From Gammaproteobacteria bacterium (lineage in GTDB: Bacteria; Pseudomonadota; Gammaproteobacteria; Pseudomonadales; Pseudohongiellaceae): a stretch of 47,230 nucleotides of DNA. The notes beneath the pieces were generated by a model. The model did not search any database and was not told the DNA's origin. It saw only the letters and a list, made by a program, of their open reading frames with translations. Position 1 is the first letter of the stretch, and each line of letters begins with the position of its first letter. The translations under genes were made by a program, and so were the position numbers. Location of the stretch: the NCBI GenBank assembly GCA_030645995.1, contig JAUSMU010000023.1, positions 1 through 47,230 of the forward strand, in the 5' to 3' direction. Of the stretch, positions 6,851 to 15,483 are shown piece after piece.

Positions 6851-9417
6851 AGTTCACGCTGAAAGACTACCAGAACGAAGCCGTCTTCGATGTACTCGAT
6901 AATTTAAGAAAAGCCCGCAAGCGTTGGCGCGAGGATGGCGACCGCCACGCGTTTTCACTCACGGCGGCCACTGGCGCTGGCAAGACGGTCATGGCTTCAG
7001 CAGTCTTTGAGGCGCTTTTTCACGGGGACGATGGATTTAACTTCGACCGAGATCCAGGTGCGGTAGTGATTTGGTTCAGTGACGACCCTTCACTCAACGA
7101 ACAAACGCGCTTTCGTCTGATGGAATCCTCTGATCGCCTGCGATATACAGATCTGGTAGTTGTGGAAAACACCTTTAACCGCGCCAAGTTCGACGCAGGA
7201 AAAATCTACTTCCTGAACACACAGAAGCTGGGCAGGAAGAGTCTATTGGTACGTGGGCATGATATTGCTGATGAGGAAAGCACCTTTCCCTCAATGCGCC
7301 CCGACCTAAGAAGTCACACTATTTGGGATACGATCCGCAACTCAATAGAAGACCCGTCGCTGTCCCTCTATTTGGTGCTAGACGAGGCGCATCGGGGCAT
7401 GGGTACTCAGAACAGCGAGAAGTCCACCATAGTGAAGCGACTTATCAACGGCGAAAATGGCGTGCCGGGTATCCCTATTGTATGGGGGATTTCTGCCACC
7501 GTGGAACGATTCAACAAAGCAATGGAGGTAGCCACAGGTCGGACCACTTTGCCGCCGGTCACAGTTGACACTACAAGAGTGCAAGAATCTGGATTGCTAA
7601 AGGACATCATTGCTCTCGACATCCCCAAGGAGCCGACAGGCGATTTCGACACGGTGCTTGTGCGCCGAGCCGCAGATAAGCTGCGCGAATCGTCGCAGGA
7701 ATGGGCTAACTATGCCGAGCAACAGGGGAGCGGTGTATCTGTTGTTCCACTAATGGTGCTACAAGTACCGAATACCCCTAACCACAATGATATAGGACGT
7801 GCCTTGGAGACGATTTTCCTCTGCTGGCCAGAATTGACAGAAACTTGCGTGGCTCATGTTTTTGGTGAACATACAACTCACACCTTCGGAAAATATTCTG
7901 TGCCATACATTCAACCGCAGCGAGTGCAGGATGACACATGGGTGCGCATCTTAATCGCAAAAGATGCTATAAGCACCGGCTGGGATTGTCCGCGTGCCGA
8001 AGTGATGATCTCTTTCCGCCCGGCAATAGATCAAACGTACATCGCACAAATGCTCGGTCGTATGGTGCGTACCCCGCTAGCGCGGCGCATCCCTGGCAAC
8101 GACAGGCTCAACTCCGTGGATTGTTTGTTGCCGAAGTTCGATGAAGCGACAGTGAAAGCAATCGTTAAGGCGTTGCTCGAAGGTGGAGGAGATACGCCGC
8201 CGACTGGACGCATCTTAATCAACCCAAAGGAGATGAAGCCAAACCCCGCAGTGCCGGAGTCTGTTTGGGAGAAGTTTGCATCTCTGCCCTCCCAGACTCG
8301 TCCTCAGCGCGGTGCCAAACCGGCCATTCGTTTGACCGCACTAGCGCATGAGTTGGCATCCGACGGTCTACTGCCCGGGGCAGGAGGAAAGGCGCACGCA
8401 GCAATGCATAAGGTCTTGGACAACTTCATTGACGAACGGATCGAGGACTATACCGAAAAACGCAAATCTGTAATGACTGTGCAGGGCCGCACAATAATTG
8501 CTGACATGCAGAAAGGACGCTCAAGCGAAGCCCATTTTGAGGCAGAAGCAGATGACGCGGTAATTGATGACGCGTATCGTCGCACGGCGAGAATAGTCGG
8601 TCCGGATATCGCCCGGACCTATACTATGGAGCGGGCCAAGCGTCACCCTGAAGCAGAGGATGACTTCGATGACGCCTTAATGGAGGCACGGGAGGATGTT
8701 GCAGCTCTGCAGCTGATGACAAACCTTCAGGTATTGTTCGATGCCGAAGCGAAGAAGCTAGGCGATCAATGGTTCTCTGAGTATCGGGATCGTATCAAAC
8801 AACTGTCTCACGACCGACAAGATGTTTATCGTCAGATCGTAGCCCTTAGCACATACCCCCAGGATGTGGATTTGGCACTGCCAATGTCTCGTTTCGAGCC
8901 GACCACATCACGTGAGCAAGATGGCGTCGAGGTGACTATACCAACCTACACACTGCACCTGCTTTGCGACGACCAGGAATTGTACCCAGCCGAATTGGAA
9001 ACTTGGGAAATATCAGTCCTGAAAAATGAACAGAAACGCGATGGTTTCCAGTTCTGGTATCGTAACCCGGACCGCCCCAGTCAAGATTCATTGGGTATAG
9101 CTTACAAACTTGACGACGACACAAAGATCATCAGGCCAGATTTTGTTTTTTTTGCTGAGAGCGACGGCGAAATTGTAGTGGACATCATCGATCCGCATAG
9201 TTTTCATTTTGCGGACGCATTACCCAAGCTACAAGGGTTGGCACGTTATGCCGAAGCCCATTCACAGATATATCGTCGTATCGAGGCTGTAGCAAAGTCC
9301 GGGAGCAAGTTGCGTTTCTTGGATCTAACCCGCCCCGATGTGCGAAATGAAGTCATGGCAGCAAAAAGCGCAGAGTCCCTATACGCGAGTGCGCTGGCAG
9401 GTGATTATTCACATTAA
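6847..9417 (+). CDS. res: Type III-like restriction subunit (Res), SF2 helicase-nuclease
   Basis: 856 residues. Helicase motifs: ATGAGKT (41-47, Walker A), LVLDEAHRG (DEAH, about 179-182), WGISATVERF and IAQMLGRMVRTP (motif VI). Near the C-terminus RPDFVFF (about 763) is followed by EIVVDIIDPH, where a PD-(D/E)XK nuclease site would be expected. The usual E/D-x-K lysine is not obvious, so this is a variant nuclease site or a subgroup with altered chemistry. Starts inside the mod stop codon. Should cleave unmethylated DNA together with Mod after ATP-dependent translocation or sliding. Confidence 0.9.
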   Translation: MKFTLKDYQNEAVFDVLDNLRKARKRWREDGDRHAFSLTAATGAGKTVMASAVFEALFHGDDGFNFDRDPGAVVIWFSDDPSLNEQTRFRLMESSDRLRYTDLVVVENTFNRAKFDAGKIYFLNTQKLGRKSLLVRGHDIADEESTFPSMRPDLRSHTIWDTIRNSIEDPSLSLYLVLDEAHRGMGTQNSEKSTIVKRLINGENGVPGIPIVWGISATVERFNKAMEVATGRTTLPPVTVDTTRVQESGLLKDIIALDIPKEPTGDFDTVLVRRAADKLRESSQEWANYAEQQGSGVSVVPLMVLQVPNTPNHNDIGRALETIFLCWPELTETCVAHVFGEHTTHTFGKYSVPYIQPQRVQDDTWVRILIAKDAISTGWDCPRAEVMISFRPAIDQTYIAQMLGRMVRTPLARRIPGNDRLNSVDCLLPKFDEATVKAIVKALLEGGGDTPPTGRILINPKEMKPNPAVPESVWEKFASLPSQTRPQRGAKPAIRLTALAHELASDGLLPGAGGKAHAAMHKVLDNFIDERIEDYTEKRKSVMTVQGRTIIADMQKGRSSEAHFEAEADDAVIDDAYRRTARIVGPDIARTYTMERAKRHPEAEDDFDDALMEAREDVAALQLMTNLQVLFDAEAKKLGDQWFSEYRDRIKQLSHDRQDVYRQIVALSTYPQDVDLALPMSRFEPTTSREQDGVEVTIPTYTLHLLCDDQELYPAELETWEISVLKNEQKRDGFQFWYRNPDRPSQDSLGIAYKLDDDTKIIRPDFVFFAESDGEIVVDIIDPHSFHFADALPKLQGLARYAEAHSQIYRRIEAVAKSGSKLRFLDLTRPDVRNEVMAAKSAESLYASALAGDYSH

Positions 9418-9470
9418 AATCGAGGACTTCGCTACAAGCACGCACAGCAATGCTCACTTGCACGAAAGTA

Positions 9471-10097
9471 TTAAAGCGGCAGTGCAGTAATGCGCTCTAT
9501 TTCATTGACGATGTCAGCAGGGATATTAGTAGATAGAGCGACATTTTTAGCCGCACCTTGGCCGTTGCTGTACGAGTCAGTTTCTAACTCGTCCAGTTTA
9601 AAATAACTGTATGTGAACTCGCCTTTCGTACTTCGGTTAACAACGAAATATTTAATATACCTACTAGCGTTCCTAAAGGTCGCTTCATAACTCAGATGGT
9701 CGAAATACACGTCCAGATTTGGGTGAATAAATTTATAAGTTTCGGATTCAAAGGGCCTCCGCTGGGCATCCTCAAGTCTGGTTAGAAAGGATATATCAGC
9801 TTTCTTAATACCGGCATTGCAACGGAAGCACGAAACACTTAAATTTCTTGGTTCGAAAATATACTGTGAGAAATCTGCATGGCTTCTTGGAAGGACATGT
9901 TCCACATGTAAAACGTAATTGTGCTCACCGAAGGTATTCCTAACGCAGTAACAACAAACTTCTCCTAACTCAACTCGACAATGGTTTTTTATTCTTCTTT
10001 TCAATCTTTCTATGTGCTTTGAGCACCAAGGATCGCCGCCATCCCGATGTGCGCGGTCAATAGCCTCAAGGTCGAAATCATCAAGTTCGTAGTGCAT
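9471..10097 (-). CDS. ptuB: HNH nuclease, PtuB-like (Septu-type)
   Basis: 208 residues. The HNH core is CCYCVRNTF, then VLHVEHVLPRS, then FEPRNLSVSCFRCN, with Cys pairs for zinc and the His-Glu-His catalytic centre. It follows the ATPase gene by 5 bp on the same strand, the PtuA-PtuB arrangement of the Septu defence system, in which the ATPase controls an HNH DNase. The C-terminal part (YFDHLSYEATFRN...) is not otherwise recognised. It converges with res, about 50 bp away. Confidence 0.8.
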   Translation of the reverse strand: MHYELDDFDLEAIDRAHRDGGDPWCSKHIERLKRRIKNHCRVELGEVCCYCVRNTFGEHNYVLHVEHVLPRSHADFSQYIFEPRNLSVSCFRCNAGIKKADISFLTRLEDAQRRPFESETYKFIHPNLDVYFDHLSYEATFRNASRYIKYFVVNRSTKGEFTYSYFKLDELETDSYSNGQGAAKNVALSTNIPADIVNEIERITALPL

Positions 10098-10102
10098 AGT
10101 GA

Positions 10103-11260
10103 TTACATTCGCTCAGACATTTTTATGGCCAGATCTCTTATACCTTCCAACATCTCTCTTTGCTCTACGTCGTCCTTAAAACTCAGCTCCTTTAACTCAT
10201 TAATCCTTTGCTGGACAAATTCAAGACCCACTTCCTTTTGCGCAAGCCTATTCAGCAGATTCTTCACTGTATTTGACAAGTGTCGATTTGCTGGCGTACT
10301 TACTCCAAAAATGTCGAATAGCAATTCTTCGAGATTCCCACTTTTATAGTCGAGCAAACCAACTTCACTCATCTCAGAACGATAAATGCTGAGAGACTTC
10401 ATTGTCTCTGCTGCGGCAGTAACTATCAATGGTGAGTGGGTTGCTACAGTAATTCTAAGATCGTAGTAATCGAATAAATCAAGCAGACGCGAGAAGTAGT
10501 CTCTTTGCCAAGCTGGGTGGAGGCTGTTCTCTGGTTCATCAATCAGGATGTAAGTGCCCTTTTCAACTTTTGTCGAAATGAATAGCCAACAACATAGTAA
10601 GCTGATTTCACCCGAGCTAGCTTTGGCCACTGGAATTTCCATACCATCTTTGATTAAGAACACCTCTATTTTTTTTAGTACCCCAGCTCTTCTAAGAGAA
10701 TCCTCCATATTCAACAATTGTAAAAGCTGGCCTGGAATCCCCGTAAAGGATTCGTGGTCCAGATGAATCCAAGTAGCCTTCTCAATGTTCACTCCAAAAA
10801 CAGTGAAATCGGGAAAAAAATAATCGAACCATCCATTTCCCTGATGACTGTCGCTTCTGATGGGGTCCAGCTCAAGAATTCGTTTAGCGGCCTCATAGCC
10901 AACGAATCCCCTAATGCTAAAACCAAGCGATGCGGAGTATCCGATGTACTCCAACACCCTCGATATCCTTTTTAGATTGATTAGGCCTTTCTCTATCGAG
11001 CCCATCAATGCTCTTTTTATCGTCCTTTCAGGCAAAGATCTCCCTTGCCTAGCTCCTATGAACTCGTAGTTGCTACCTCTCCGATCAAATTTGTCAAAAA
11101 TTGTGTTTGCGATCGCGACAACGTGGCCCCCTTGTGCCGCGTAGTGTCTCGCAATTCTATTAAGCAGAAAACTCTTGCCACTGCCGTTCTCGCCAACAAT
11201 CACAACGTTTCTTTCTTGGGTTTTGAGAATTTCCATTGCACTTGCATTTAGGCGTAGCAT
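10103..11260 (-). CDS. ptuA: AAA/ABC-type ATPase, PtuA-like (Septu-type)
   Basis: 385 residues. Walker A GENGSGKS at 23-30, ABC signature SSGEI at about 215, Walker B with catalytic Glu in YILIDEPEN near 235-242, and an H-loop-like VATHSP. This is the RecF/SMC-like overcoming-lysogenisation-type ATPase architecture. Lying 5 bp upstream of an HNH gene it fits PtuA of Septu, which oligomerises with PtuB and licenses nucleolytic attack during phage infection. No reverse transcriptase or msr/msd-like region is next to it, so a retron form is not supported. The N-terminus before Walker A is short, but the only good ATG is here. Confidence 0.8.
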   Translation of the reverse strand: MLRLNASAMEILKTQERNVVIVGENGSGKSFLLNRIARHYAAQGGHVVAIANTIFDKFDRRGSNYEFIGARQGRSLPERTIKRALMGSIEKGLINLKRISRVLEYIGYSASLGFSIRGFVGYEAAKRILELDPIRSDSHQGNGWFDYFFPDFTVFGVNIEKATWIHLDHESFTGIPGQLLQLLNMEDSLRRAGVLKKIEVFLIKDGMEIPVAKASSGEISLLCCWLFISTKVEKGTYILIDEPENSLHPAWQRDYFSRLLDLFDYYDLRITVATHSPLIVTAAAETMKSLSIYRSEMSEVGLLDYKSGNLEELLFDIFGVSTPANRHLSNTVKNLLNRLAQKEVGLEFVQQRINELKELSFKDDVEQREMLEGIRDLAIKMSERM

Positions 11261-11462
11261 TCAAATATTTAGCTCTTGTATTCTGCGGAAATGTTTTTTA
11301 AAATTTTAGTTTCGAAAACGCTAAGTAATGACAACGGGTTGCCAAGTGCGATTAATAGAATCCCTTCGGTTCTTGTCAGTGACCTCAAGTTGATCTTTGG
11401 TCACGATGTATACACTCTCTTGTAAAGTCTATATTGCACTCAGCTTTATATGTTAATCATCT
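11261..11462. other. Intergenic region between TIR gene and ptuA
   Basis: A/T-rich, about 200 bp, likely containing the ptuA promoter. No clear operator or terminator hairpin found. Confidence 0.3.
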
Positions 11463-12551
11463 TTAAAATGGAATGGACAATTCGTTACCAGGGAAGTCTA
11501 TATCCTTTCCGTTAATCACGCATTTATTCCCCGTTACTAACTCTAGAAACGTTTTTAGTCGCTCATATTTGCTCGTTAGGTAGATGCATTGATGCAGTTG
11601 GTCGTTGCTCCTAAAGCCATCTACCACTACACTTAAATCCGCATCTGACAGTTTTTTAACAACCTTTTTCATACGGTCAAATCGTTGCTGGGTTTCCGGG
11701 TAGCTTCTGGAGCTCACGAAGGCTGTAATCAAACCAGATTGCAGCCTGCTTTGATGACCAAGGTTCTCGGCTAACAGCTTGTAGAGCTCTGGAATAGAAC
11801 TGACAACGTCCTCTAGCTTCCCCTTCAATGCCTGCCTTTCCCCAATAAACCCCGTAGGGTCGTCGCTTTGCAGTTTCAATGAAACAACGGGTATATTCCG
11901 ACCCAGCGCAAACCCAATCTCCTGATTGGTCCAAACGCTGTCCTGAAAATTGTCGGTTATAAACGCCAGCATGATCTCCATGGTTTCTAAGCCTTTTATT
12001 ATTTCACCTTTCCATGAAGTCATAGGTTGAATAGTGTCGTGTGCAACGAAGGATGAAATTCCGTATTCCTCCAGCTCGGCCGCGAGTAGATTTGCGCTGG
12101 CCTTAAACTCGTCTCGATGACTCACAAACAGGCGAATATGGCCTTGTCTCCAAATTGGCAGAAGGTCTGGATTCAGTTGTGGACGCACTTTTAAGGAGAT
12201 AGCGTTCTGATATTCTGGGTCATTTTCATCTTCATCTTCAAAATGTACTGCACTGAAATATTCTCGTTCATACGACTTTGCACATTGCCGTAGCATTTCA
12301 AGGATTTCATTTTCGAAACTCGATTTTTTTGAAAGAGTAACCTCGCCAAATACTTCAGGTGGCAGGAAGAAGACTACATCGTGGCCGTCCATTCCGCCGT
12401 TCCAATTGTCGTAACTCGTTTCTCTGCGTACGTAAACCCGGGAAGAATTTATCACTCTAACAGCCAGTAAGTTGCCCGTGCTCTGGTACTCAGAAGCTAT
12501 TCTTCGTAGGTAGATAGCAACTTTCGATGGCAGGTAATATGCGTTATCCAT
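11463..12551 (-). CDS. TIR-domain protein with an unrecognised N-terminal domain
   Basis: 362 residues. The TIR domain runs from about residue 138 to 270: RLFVSHRDEF (first strand and box 1), GISSFVAHDTIQP, LAFITDNFQDSVWTNQEIGFALG with the probable catalytic Glu at about 211, then IPVVSLKL. Bacterial TIR domains of this kind often cleave NAD+ or make cyclic ADP-ribose signals during phage defence. Residues 1-137 (RVYVRRETSYDNW, HDVVFFLPPEVFGE, an acidic stretch EDEDENDPEY) do not match a domain I know and may be the sensor. The C-terminal about 90 residues are also unassigned. Transcribed alone; no Thoeris-type second gene is adjacent. Confidence 0.82.
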   Translation of the reverse strand: MDNAYYLPSKVAIYLRRIASEYQSTGNLLAVRVINSSRVYVRRETSYDNWNGGMDGHDVVFFLPPEVFGEVTLSKKSSFENEILEMLRQCAKSYEREYFSAVHFEDEDENDPEYQNAISLKVRPQLNPDLLPIWRQGHIRLFVSHRDEFKASANLLAAELEEYGISSFVAHDTIQPMTSWKGEIIKGLETMEIMLAFITDNFQDSVWTNQEIGFALGRNIPVVSLKLQSDDPTGFIGERQALKGKLEDVVSSIPELYKLLAENLGHQSRLQSGLITAFVSSRSYPETQQRFDRMKKVVKKLSDADLSVVVDGFRSNDQLHQCIYLTSKYERLKTFLELVTGNKCVINGKDIDFPGNELSIPF

Positions 12552-12761
12552 AAGGCTGCGATAGCTCCAGCTTTTGTGACCATTAATTTTTCAATGCTGT
12601 ACTTCTTAGCCGTGATGACCCTATTCGCGGGAATGACATCCTTCTGTATTACCGATTCCTGGCACTTTCATTTTCTGTCTGCGTGTTAGCTCTGCCTCAC
12701 ACTTGGTTGCCCAACATATTCAGATGAGTGCAAATCCACGCTGCGGGAAAATCAGTATCTT

Positions 12762-12792
12762 ATATGAATCAGATTCATATCCTCCTGATTCA
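12762..12792. promoter_or_regulatory. Operator: 19-bp perfect palindrome plus third half-site
   Basis: ATATGAATC-A-GATTCATAT (12762-12780) is a perfect palindrome, followed at 12785-12792 by a further half-site CTGATTCA. The same palindrome and half-site recur at 42160-42190, upstream of the second winged-helix gene. The position about 90 bp upstream of the start codon suggests repression or activation of the core operon. The cognate protein is unknown; the winged-helix product itself is a candidate. Confidence 0.7.
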
Positions 12793-12878
12793 ACTCCCCG
12801 GAACATAGCGGTATTCCGCATTTCCGGCAAGTGCCCACTGTTATAAATCCCCCTCAGTCCCCCAAAGGAGCCATACCC

Positions 12879-13334
12879 ATGAGCATCAAAGCGAAAGCCA
12901 GCACCAAGAAAGCAGCACCCGCAAAAGCACCAACCAAAGCAAAACCCACCAAGGCTACCCCTGCCGAAGCACCAGAGAACGCCATCAAGGTGCTCAAGAA
13001 AGGATCATGCCCCAGCCTGTCCGACACCGGAATGCTTTCCTATGAGGTCGGCGCTGACGACTCAGGAGAGACCTACTACCGAATCACGGCCAATAACGCT
13101 GGAGGGTTCTTCTCCAAGGAGTGGGTAGCCTGGAGCAAGATCTACGCAGCATGCAATCAGTGCGACTGGCTCACGTCCATTCATCTGCGGAGTCTGTTCA
13201 ATGGCAAGAGCGTCAATACAGCGGGGTTCCTGCTGGCTGCCCTGAAGGATCAAGGGCTGATCCAGCGCAGGGAAGGCAAGTCGCGACACTATGTCCTTAC
13301 AGACAAAGCCCGCAAGGCAGCCACGCCAGTCTAA
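12879..13334 (+). CDS. Winged-helix protein with Lys/Ala/Pro-rich tail, copy A
   Basis: 151 residues. Residues 2-35 form a histone-H1-like basic tail of K/A/P repeats. The rest (IKVLKKGSCPSLSDTG, FFSKEWVAWSKI, LRSLFNGKSVNTAGFLLAALKDQGLIQRREGKSRHYVLTDKARKA) looks like a winged helix whose wing is REGKSRHYVLT. AAAGGAG lies 8 bp before the ATG. It is first in the core operon under a palindromic operator and has a paralogue at 42285-42740. Probably a nucleoid- or operator-binding regulator of the element; not a family I can name. Confidence 0.75.
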   Translation: MSIKAKASTKKAAPAKAPTKAKPTKATPAEAPENAIKVLKKGSCPSLSDTGMLSYEVGADDSGETYYRITANNAGGFFSKEWVAWSKIYAACNQCDWLTSIHLRSLFNGKSVNTAGFLLAALKDQGLIQRREGKSRHYVLTDKARKAATPV

Positions 13335-13596
13335 TCGTGGGACGTTTGTAGGGATCTCCTTTCCGTTGCTCCAAGCGTCGGCACTTCTCATAACCCTTTT
13401 ATTTTGTTGACTCGCGGAAAGCACTCTCCTCGCAAGACCCTCCTCCACCGAACCAATACCGACCCGAATTTCAATACGACGCAAAAACCCCGCAACTCGT
13501 TGTTTCGCTTGCCCTTTTCAGCAAGTTCTACCGCTTCCTTCGCTCAAATGCCTGTCGCACCCAATCCCCAATCACTCTCAAAAAGGAGAAATCTCG
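13335..13596. other. Conserved untranslated gap in the core module
   Basis: About 260 bp strongly conserved with 42741-43002. A plus-strand frame is open through both copies, but the differences between them change residues freely and no ribosome-binding site is seen, so I read it as leader or structured RNA rather than a gene. Confidence 0.4.
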
Positions 13597-13731
13597 ATGT
13601 ACGACTCAATGATTGCCGACCTGATGGACCACCTGCTTGACCTGGATGAAGACCCCCTGCAGTCGCTTGAAAGCGAGCTGAAGTTCCGCATTGGCCAGCC
13701 CTCCGAAGCCCAGTTGGACCTCACCGCTTAA
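13597..13731 (+). CDS. Small acidic protein (44 aa), copy A
   Basis: MYDSMIADLMDHLLDLDEDPLQ... to LDLTA, 44 residues, with AAAAGGAG about 8 bp upstream. Acidic and probably helical. A truncated second copy begins at 43003 with the same ribosome-binding site and first 16 codons. Function unknown; acidic mini-proteins in such operons may bind a partner or mimic DNA, but nothing here proves it. Confidence 0.65.
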   Translation: MYDSMIADLMDHLLDLDEDPLQSLESELKFRIGQPSEAQLDLTA

Positions 13732-13763
13732 CCCTCACACAACTCACAGAAGGAATGCCCTGC

Positions 13764-13964
13764 ATGACTATCCGAGACCTATCGGGGGTCGGTGCTCGTC
13801 TGGAAGAGGCAGTGAAGTGCCTCGCCCAGATACGCCCCAATGACGACCGTTACCAGCTGTATGAAGAAATCGCGGTAGCTATTTTGGACTCAGAACACCA
13901 GGAATTTGCGCCCGGTGCCGTGGAGGCCTACCTGACTGACTACCTGCAACAACTCAATCAATGA
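13764..13964 (+). CDS. Small hypothetical protein (66 aa)
   Basis: Starts MTIRDLSGVGARLEEAV; AAGGA lies 9 bp upstream of the ATG at 13764, which is preferred to the ATG at 13755. Predominantly helical, acidic (YLTDYLQQLNQ end), no motif recognised. It follows the 44-aa gene by 32 bp and is followed by an intrinsic terminator, so it likely ends the first transcription unit. Confidence 0.6.
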   Translation: MTIRDLSGVGARLEEAVKCLAQIRPNDDRYQLYEEIAVAILDSEHQEFAPGAVEAYLTDYLQQLNQ

Positions 13965-13977
13965 CCCACACACCAAC

Positions 13978-14012
13978 AAGCCCTGGACACCCGTCTGGGG
14001 CTTTTCTTTTTC
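13978..14012 (+). terminator. Intrinsic terminator between the small genes and ardB
   Basis: Stem AAGCCC-t-GGAC / GTC-t-GGGGCTT followed by TTTTCTTTTT. It sits 18 bp before the antirestriction start codon, so it ends the upstream unit or attenuates read-through into ardB. Confidence 0.75.
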
Positions 14013-14029
14013 CAGAGGAGCAAAATACG

Positions 14030-14464
14030 ATGTTCAACGATGATGAAACCCTACCTAAAATCACCCGCAAGTTGGTGCCCGAGGGCGACCGAGTGACAGT
14101 CTCGGCCCGCATCTTCGGCATTCACTTCCCTCTGCTGATAGAGCCCTATGTCTATACCGTGGCCAGTGACATTGCCGAGGAGTACAACGGCGGCTACTGG
14201 GACTTCCATGAACTGAGCAATGGAGGGTTCTATATGTCCCCCTCGGGTGATAAGCGATACTCCGTCAATTGCCCAATGAACTACTTCAACGGAGAGCTAT
14301 CCGCCGATGCCTTGGGAATCGTGGCCATTCTGACGGCCTATTCGCATCTGAGCTTCCGAAAGGAACAGGCCTTTGCCAGAGAGTGTGCCCGGCAATTCCA
14401 TCTCTTGAAGGCGTTCGCCTGCGAGCATGACGAAGGTACTGCGATACTCAGTGCGATTGATTGA
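14030..14464 (+). CDS. Antirestriction protein, KlcA/ArdB family
   Basis: 144 residues. The diagnostic block is YVYTVASDIAEEYNGGYWDF, then LSNGGFYMSP, then FNGELSADALGIVAILTAYSHLSF, then HLLKAFACEHDEG. ArdB/KlcA proteins protect incoming mobile DNA from type I restriction by a mechanism that is not DNA mimicry. GAGGAG lies about 8 bp upstream. Its presence in the replication/integration core fits a mobile element that must survive entry into a restricting host, while the same island carries a restriction system of its own. Confidence 0.9.
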   Translation: MFNDDETLPKITRKLVPEGDRVTVSARIFGIHFPLLIEPYVYTVASDIAEEYNGGYWDFHELSNGGFYMSPSGDKRYSVNCPMNYFNGELSADALGIVAILTAYSHLSFRKEQAFARECARQFHLLKAFACEHDEGTAILSAID

Positions 14465-14477
14465 CGATAGAGACAAG

Positions 14478-14575
14478 AAAGGAGGTAAAGGCGGCGAAAG
14501 CGGTGTTGTCGAAATCCCAAATCCGGCAATTCGTCGGGGCTTCACCGGCTTCACCGCCTTTCCCACCTTTTTTCG
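14478..14575. terminator. Long imperfect inverted repeat (GGTGAA family), copy 1
   Basis: A left arm around 14480-14505 (AGGAGGTAAAGGCGGCG...) pairs imperfectly over about 26 bp with a right arm around 14543-14568 (CTTCACCGCCTTTCCCACC), followed by a T-run. It lies between the convergent ardB gene and the 290-aa gene, as expected for a bidirectional terminator. A close relative with the same repeat vocabulary is at 18354-18432, so an element-specific structure such as an origin is also possible. Confidence 0.55.
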
Positions 14576-14610
14576 TCAGCCCTGACGTCGAGGGGCCGAC
14601 GAGCAAAAAG

Positions 14611-15483
14611 TTATTTCGCCGTGTTTGGCCGCGAGTTAATGAATTTACCTGCCTCGTCATCCTCGTTGTCGAAGTCAGGCAACTCATAGTCCATCTGCTC
14701 GTCGAACTGTACATGCACCGATCTTTCTTTGGCACGTTTATCCGCATTACGCCCATCATCAATCAGTGTAAAACGCGGCTTCCATCCATCGGCCTCATTG
14801 AATGGAGTAAAGGGGTCTTTCGACAATCCTGCGAGCTTTTTCAATGCGCCTCGAAGTTTACAGATAGCAGCTTTGTCAGCTCCATTGGGAGTTTTTCCTT
14901 TGGGAAACCTCTTTCCCTTGCTGAGACCGATCAATATCCCGCCCAATTTGTTCGAATCATTCTTACGCTTACCCATGAGACCAATGTTTTGAAAAGAGGA
15001 TTTCTTATATTCCCCCTCGCCCACCCAAAATCCGATTTTGTAATCTGCATAGATCTTAATCTTTATCTTATCCCAAGCGACCTCAACGGGAGTTGTGCTG
15101 TGATCTCCAATGTCAGGCACTTGTATTCCAAATCTAAAAGCTGCCCATTCGTTAAGGCTTCCCAATGACACGAGAGTCTGGCCGGTTGATTTATCCGTGG
15201 TGAGCTTCAAATCTGACTCTGAACGCTCTATCCCTTTTTGAAGGCTCTCCATCAATGATTCGGCAAGTGCGTGTCTCGCTTCACAGCTGTTTGCCCAACA
15301 CGCAATGAGCTCCAGCGCGTCAGCGTCCATACCCTCTTCCTGGCTGCTTTCGTATGCTCCCTGGGCGTCTTCCAAAAACGATGCAGTCATATCCAGCAGC
15401 GCGAAGCCTTCCGGGATGTAGTCCAAATTGATAAGGCGCGCCACCGCCTGCTCAACGGTCAGAAACTCATCATGTTCAGTCAC
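14611..15483 (-). CDS. Conserved hypothetical protein of the island core
   Basis: 290 residues from a GTG at 15483 (GAGGAG upstream). N-terminal half is helical and acidic (FLTVEQAVARLINLDYIPEGFALLD, EEGMDADALELIACWANSCEARHALAESLM); the middle has KIKIKIYADYKIGFWVGEGEYKKSS; the C-terminus is acidic (YELPDFDNEDDEAGKF). No family recognised. It is the only minus-strand gene in the core and diverges from the primase gene, so it may be a regulator or a separately controlled accessory factor. Confidence 0.65.
   Translation of the reverse strand: MTEHDEFLTVEQAVARLINLDYIPEGFALLDMTASFLEDAQGAYESSQEEGMDADALELIACWANSCEARHALAESLMESLQKGIERSESDLKLTTDKSTGQTLVSLGSLNEWAAFRFGIQVPDIGDHSTTPVEVAWDKIKIKIYADYKIGFWVGEGEYKKSSFQNIGLMGKRKNDSNKLGGILIGLSKGKRFPKGKTPNGADKAAICKLRGALKKLAGLSKDPFTPFNEADGWKPRFTLIDDGRNADKRAKERSVHVQFDEQMDYELPDFDNEDDEAGKFINSRPNTAK

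Larger units (their letters stand above)
12757..13645 (+). repeat. Core-module repeat, copy A (with 42155-43051)
   Basis: About 890 bp aligned with 42155-43051: operator, leader, winged-helix gene, untranslated gap and the start of the 44-aa gene. Similarity is uneven. The stretch from about 13165 to 13360 is almost identical between copies, while the 5' part of the coding region is clearly diverged, suggesting recombination or gene conversion between them. Confidence 0.9.

Noticed and set aside
9471-11260. Retron-associated PtuAB
   Set aside because: No reverse transcriptase frame and no msr/msd-like inverted repeats between 9.4 and 12.6 kb on either strand.
13404-13640. A 78-codon frame conserved in both core copies (with 42804-43046)
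   Set aside because: No ribosome-binding site, it overlaps the 44-aa gene in another frame, and differences between copies change residues freely; conservation is explained by the nucleotide repeat.
14461-15168. Long plus-strand frame opposite the 290-aa gene
   Set aside because: Antisense shadow of the minus-strand gene, which has a good start and ribosome-binding site; the shadow begins inside the inverted repeat.
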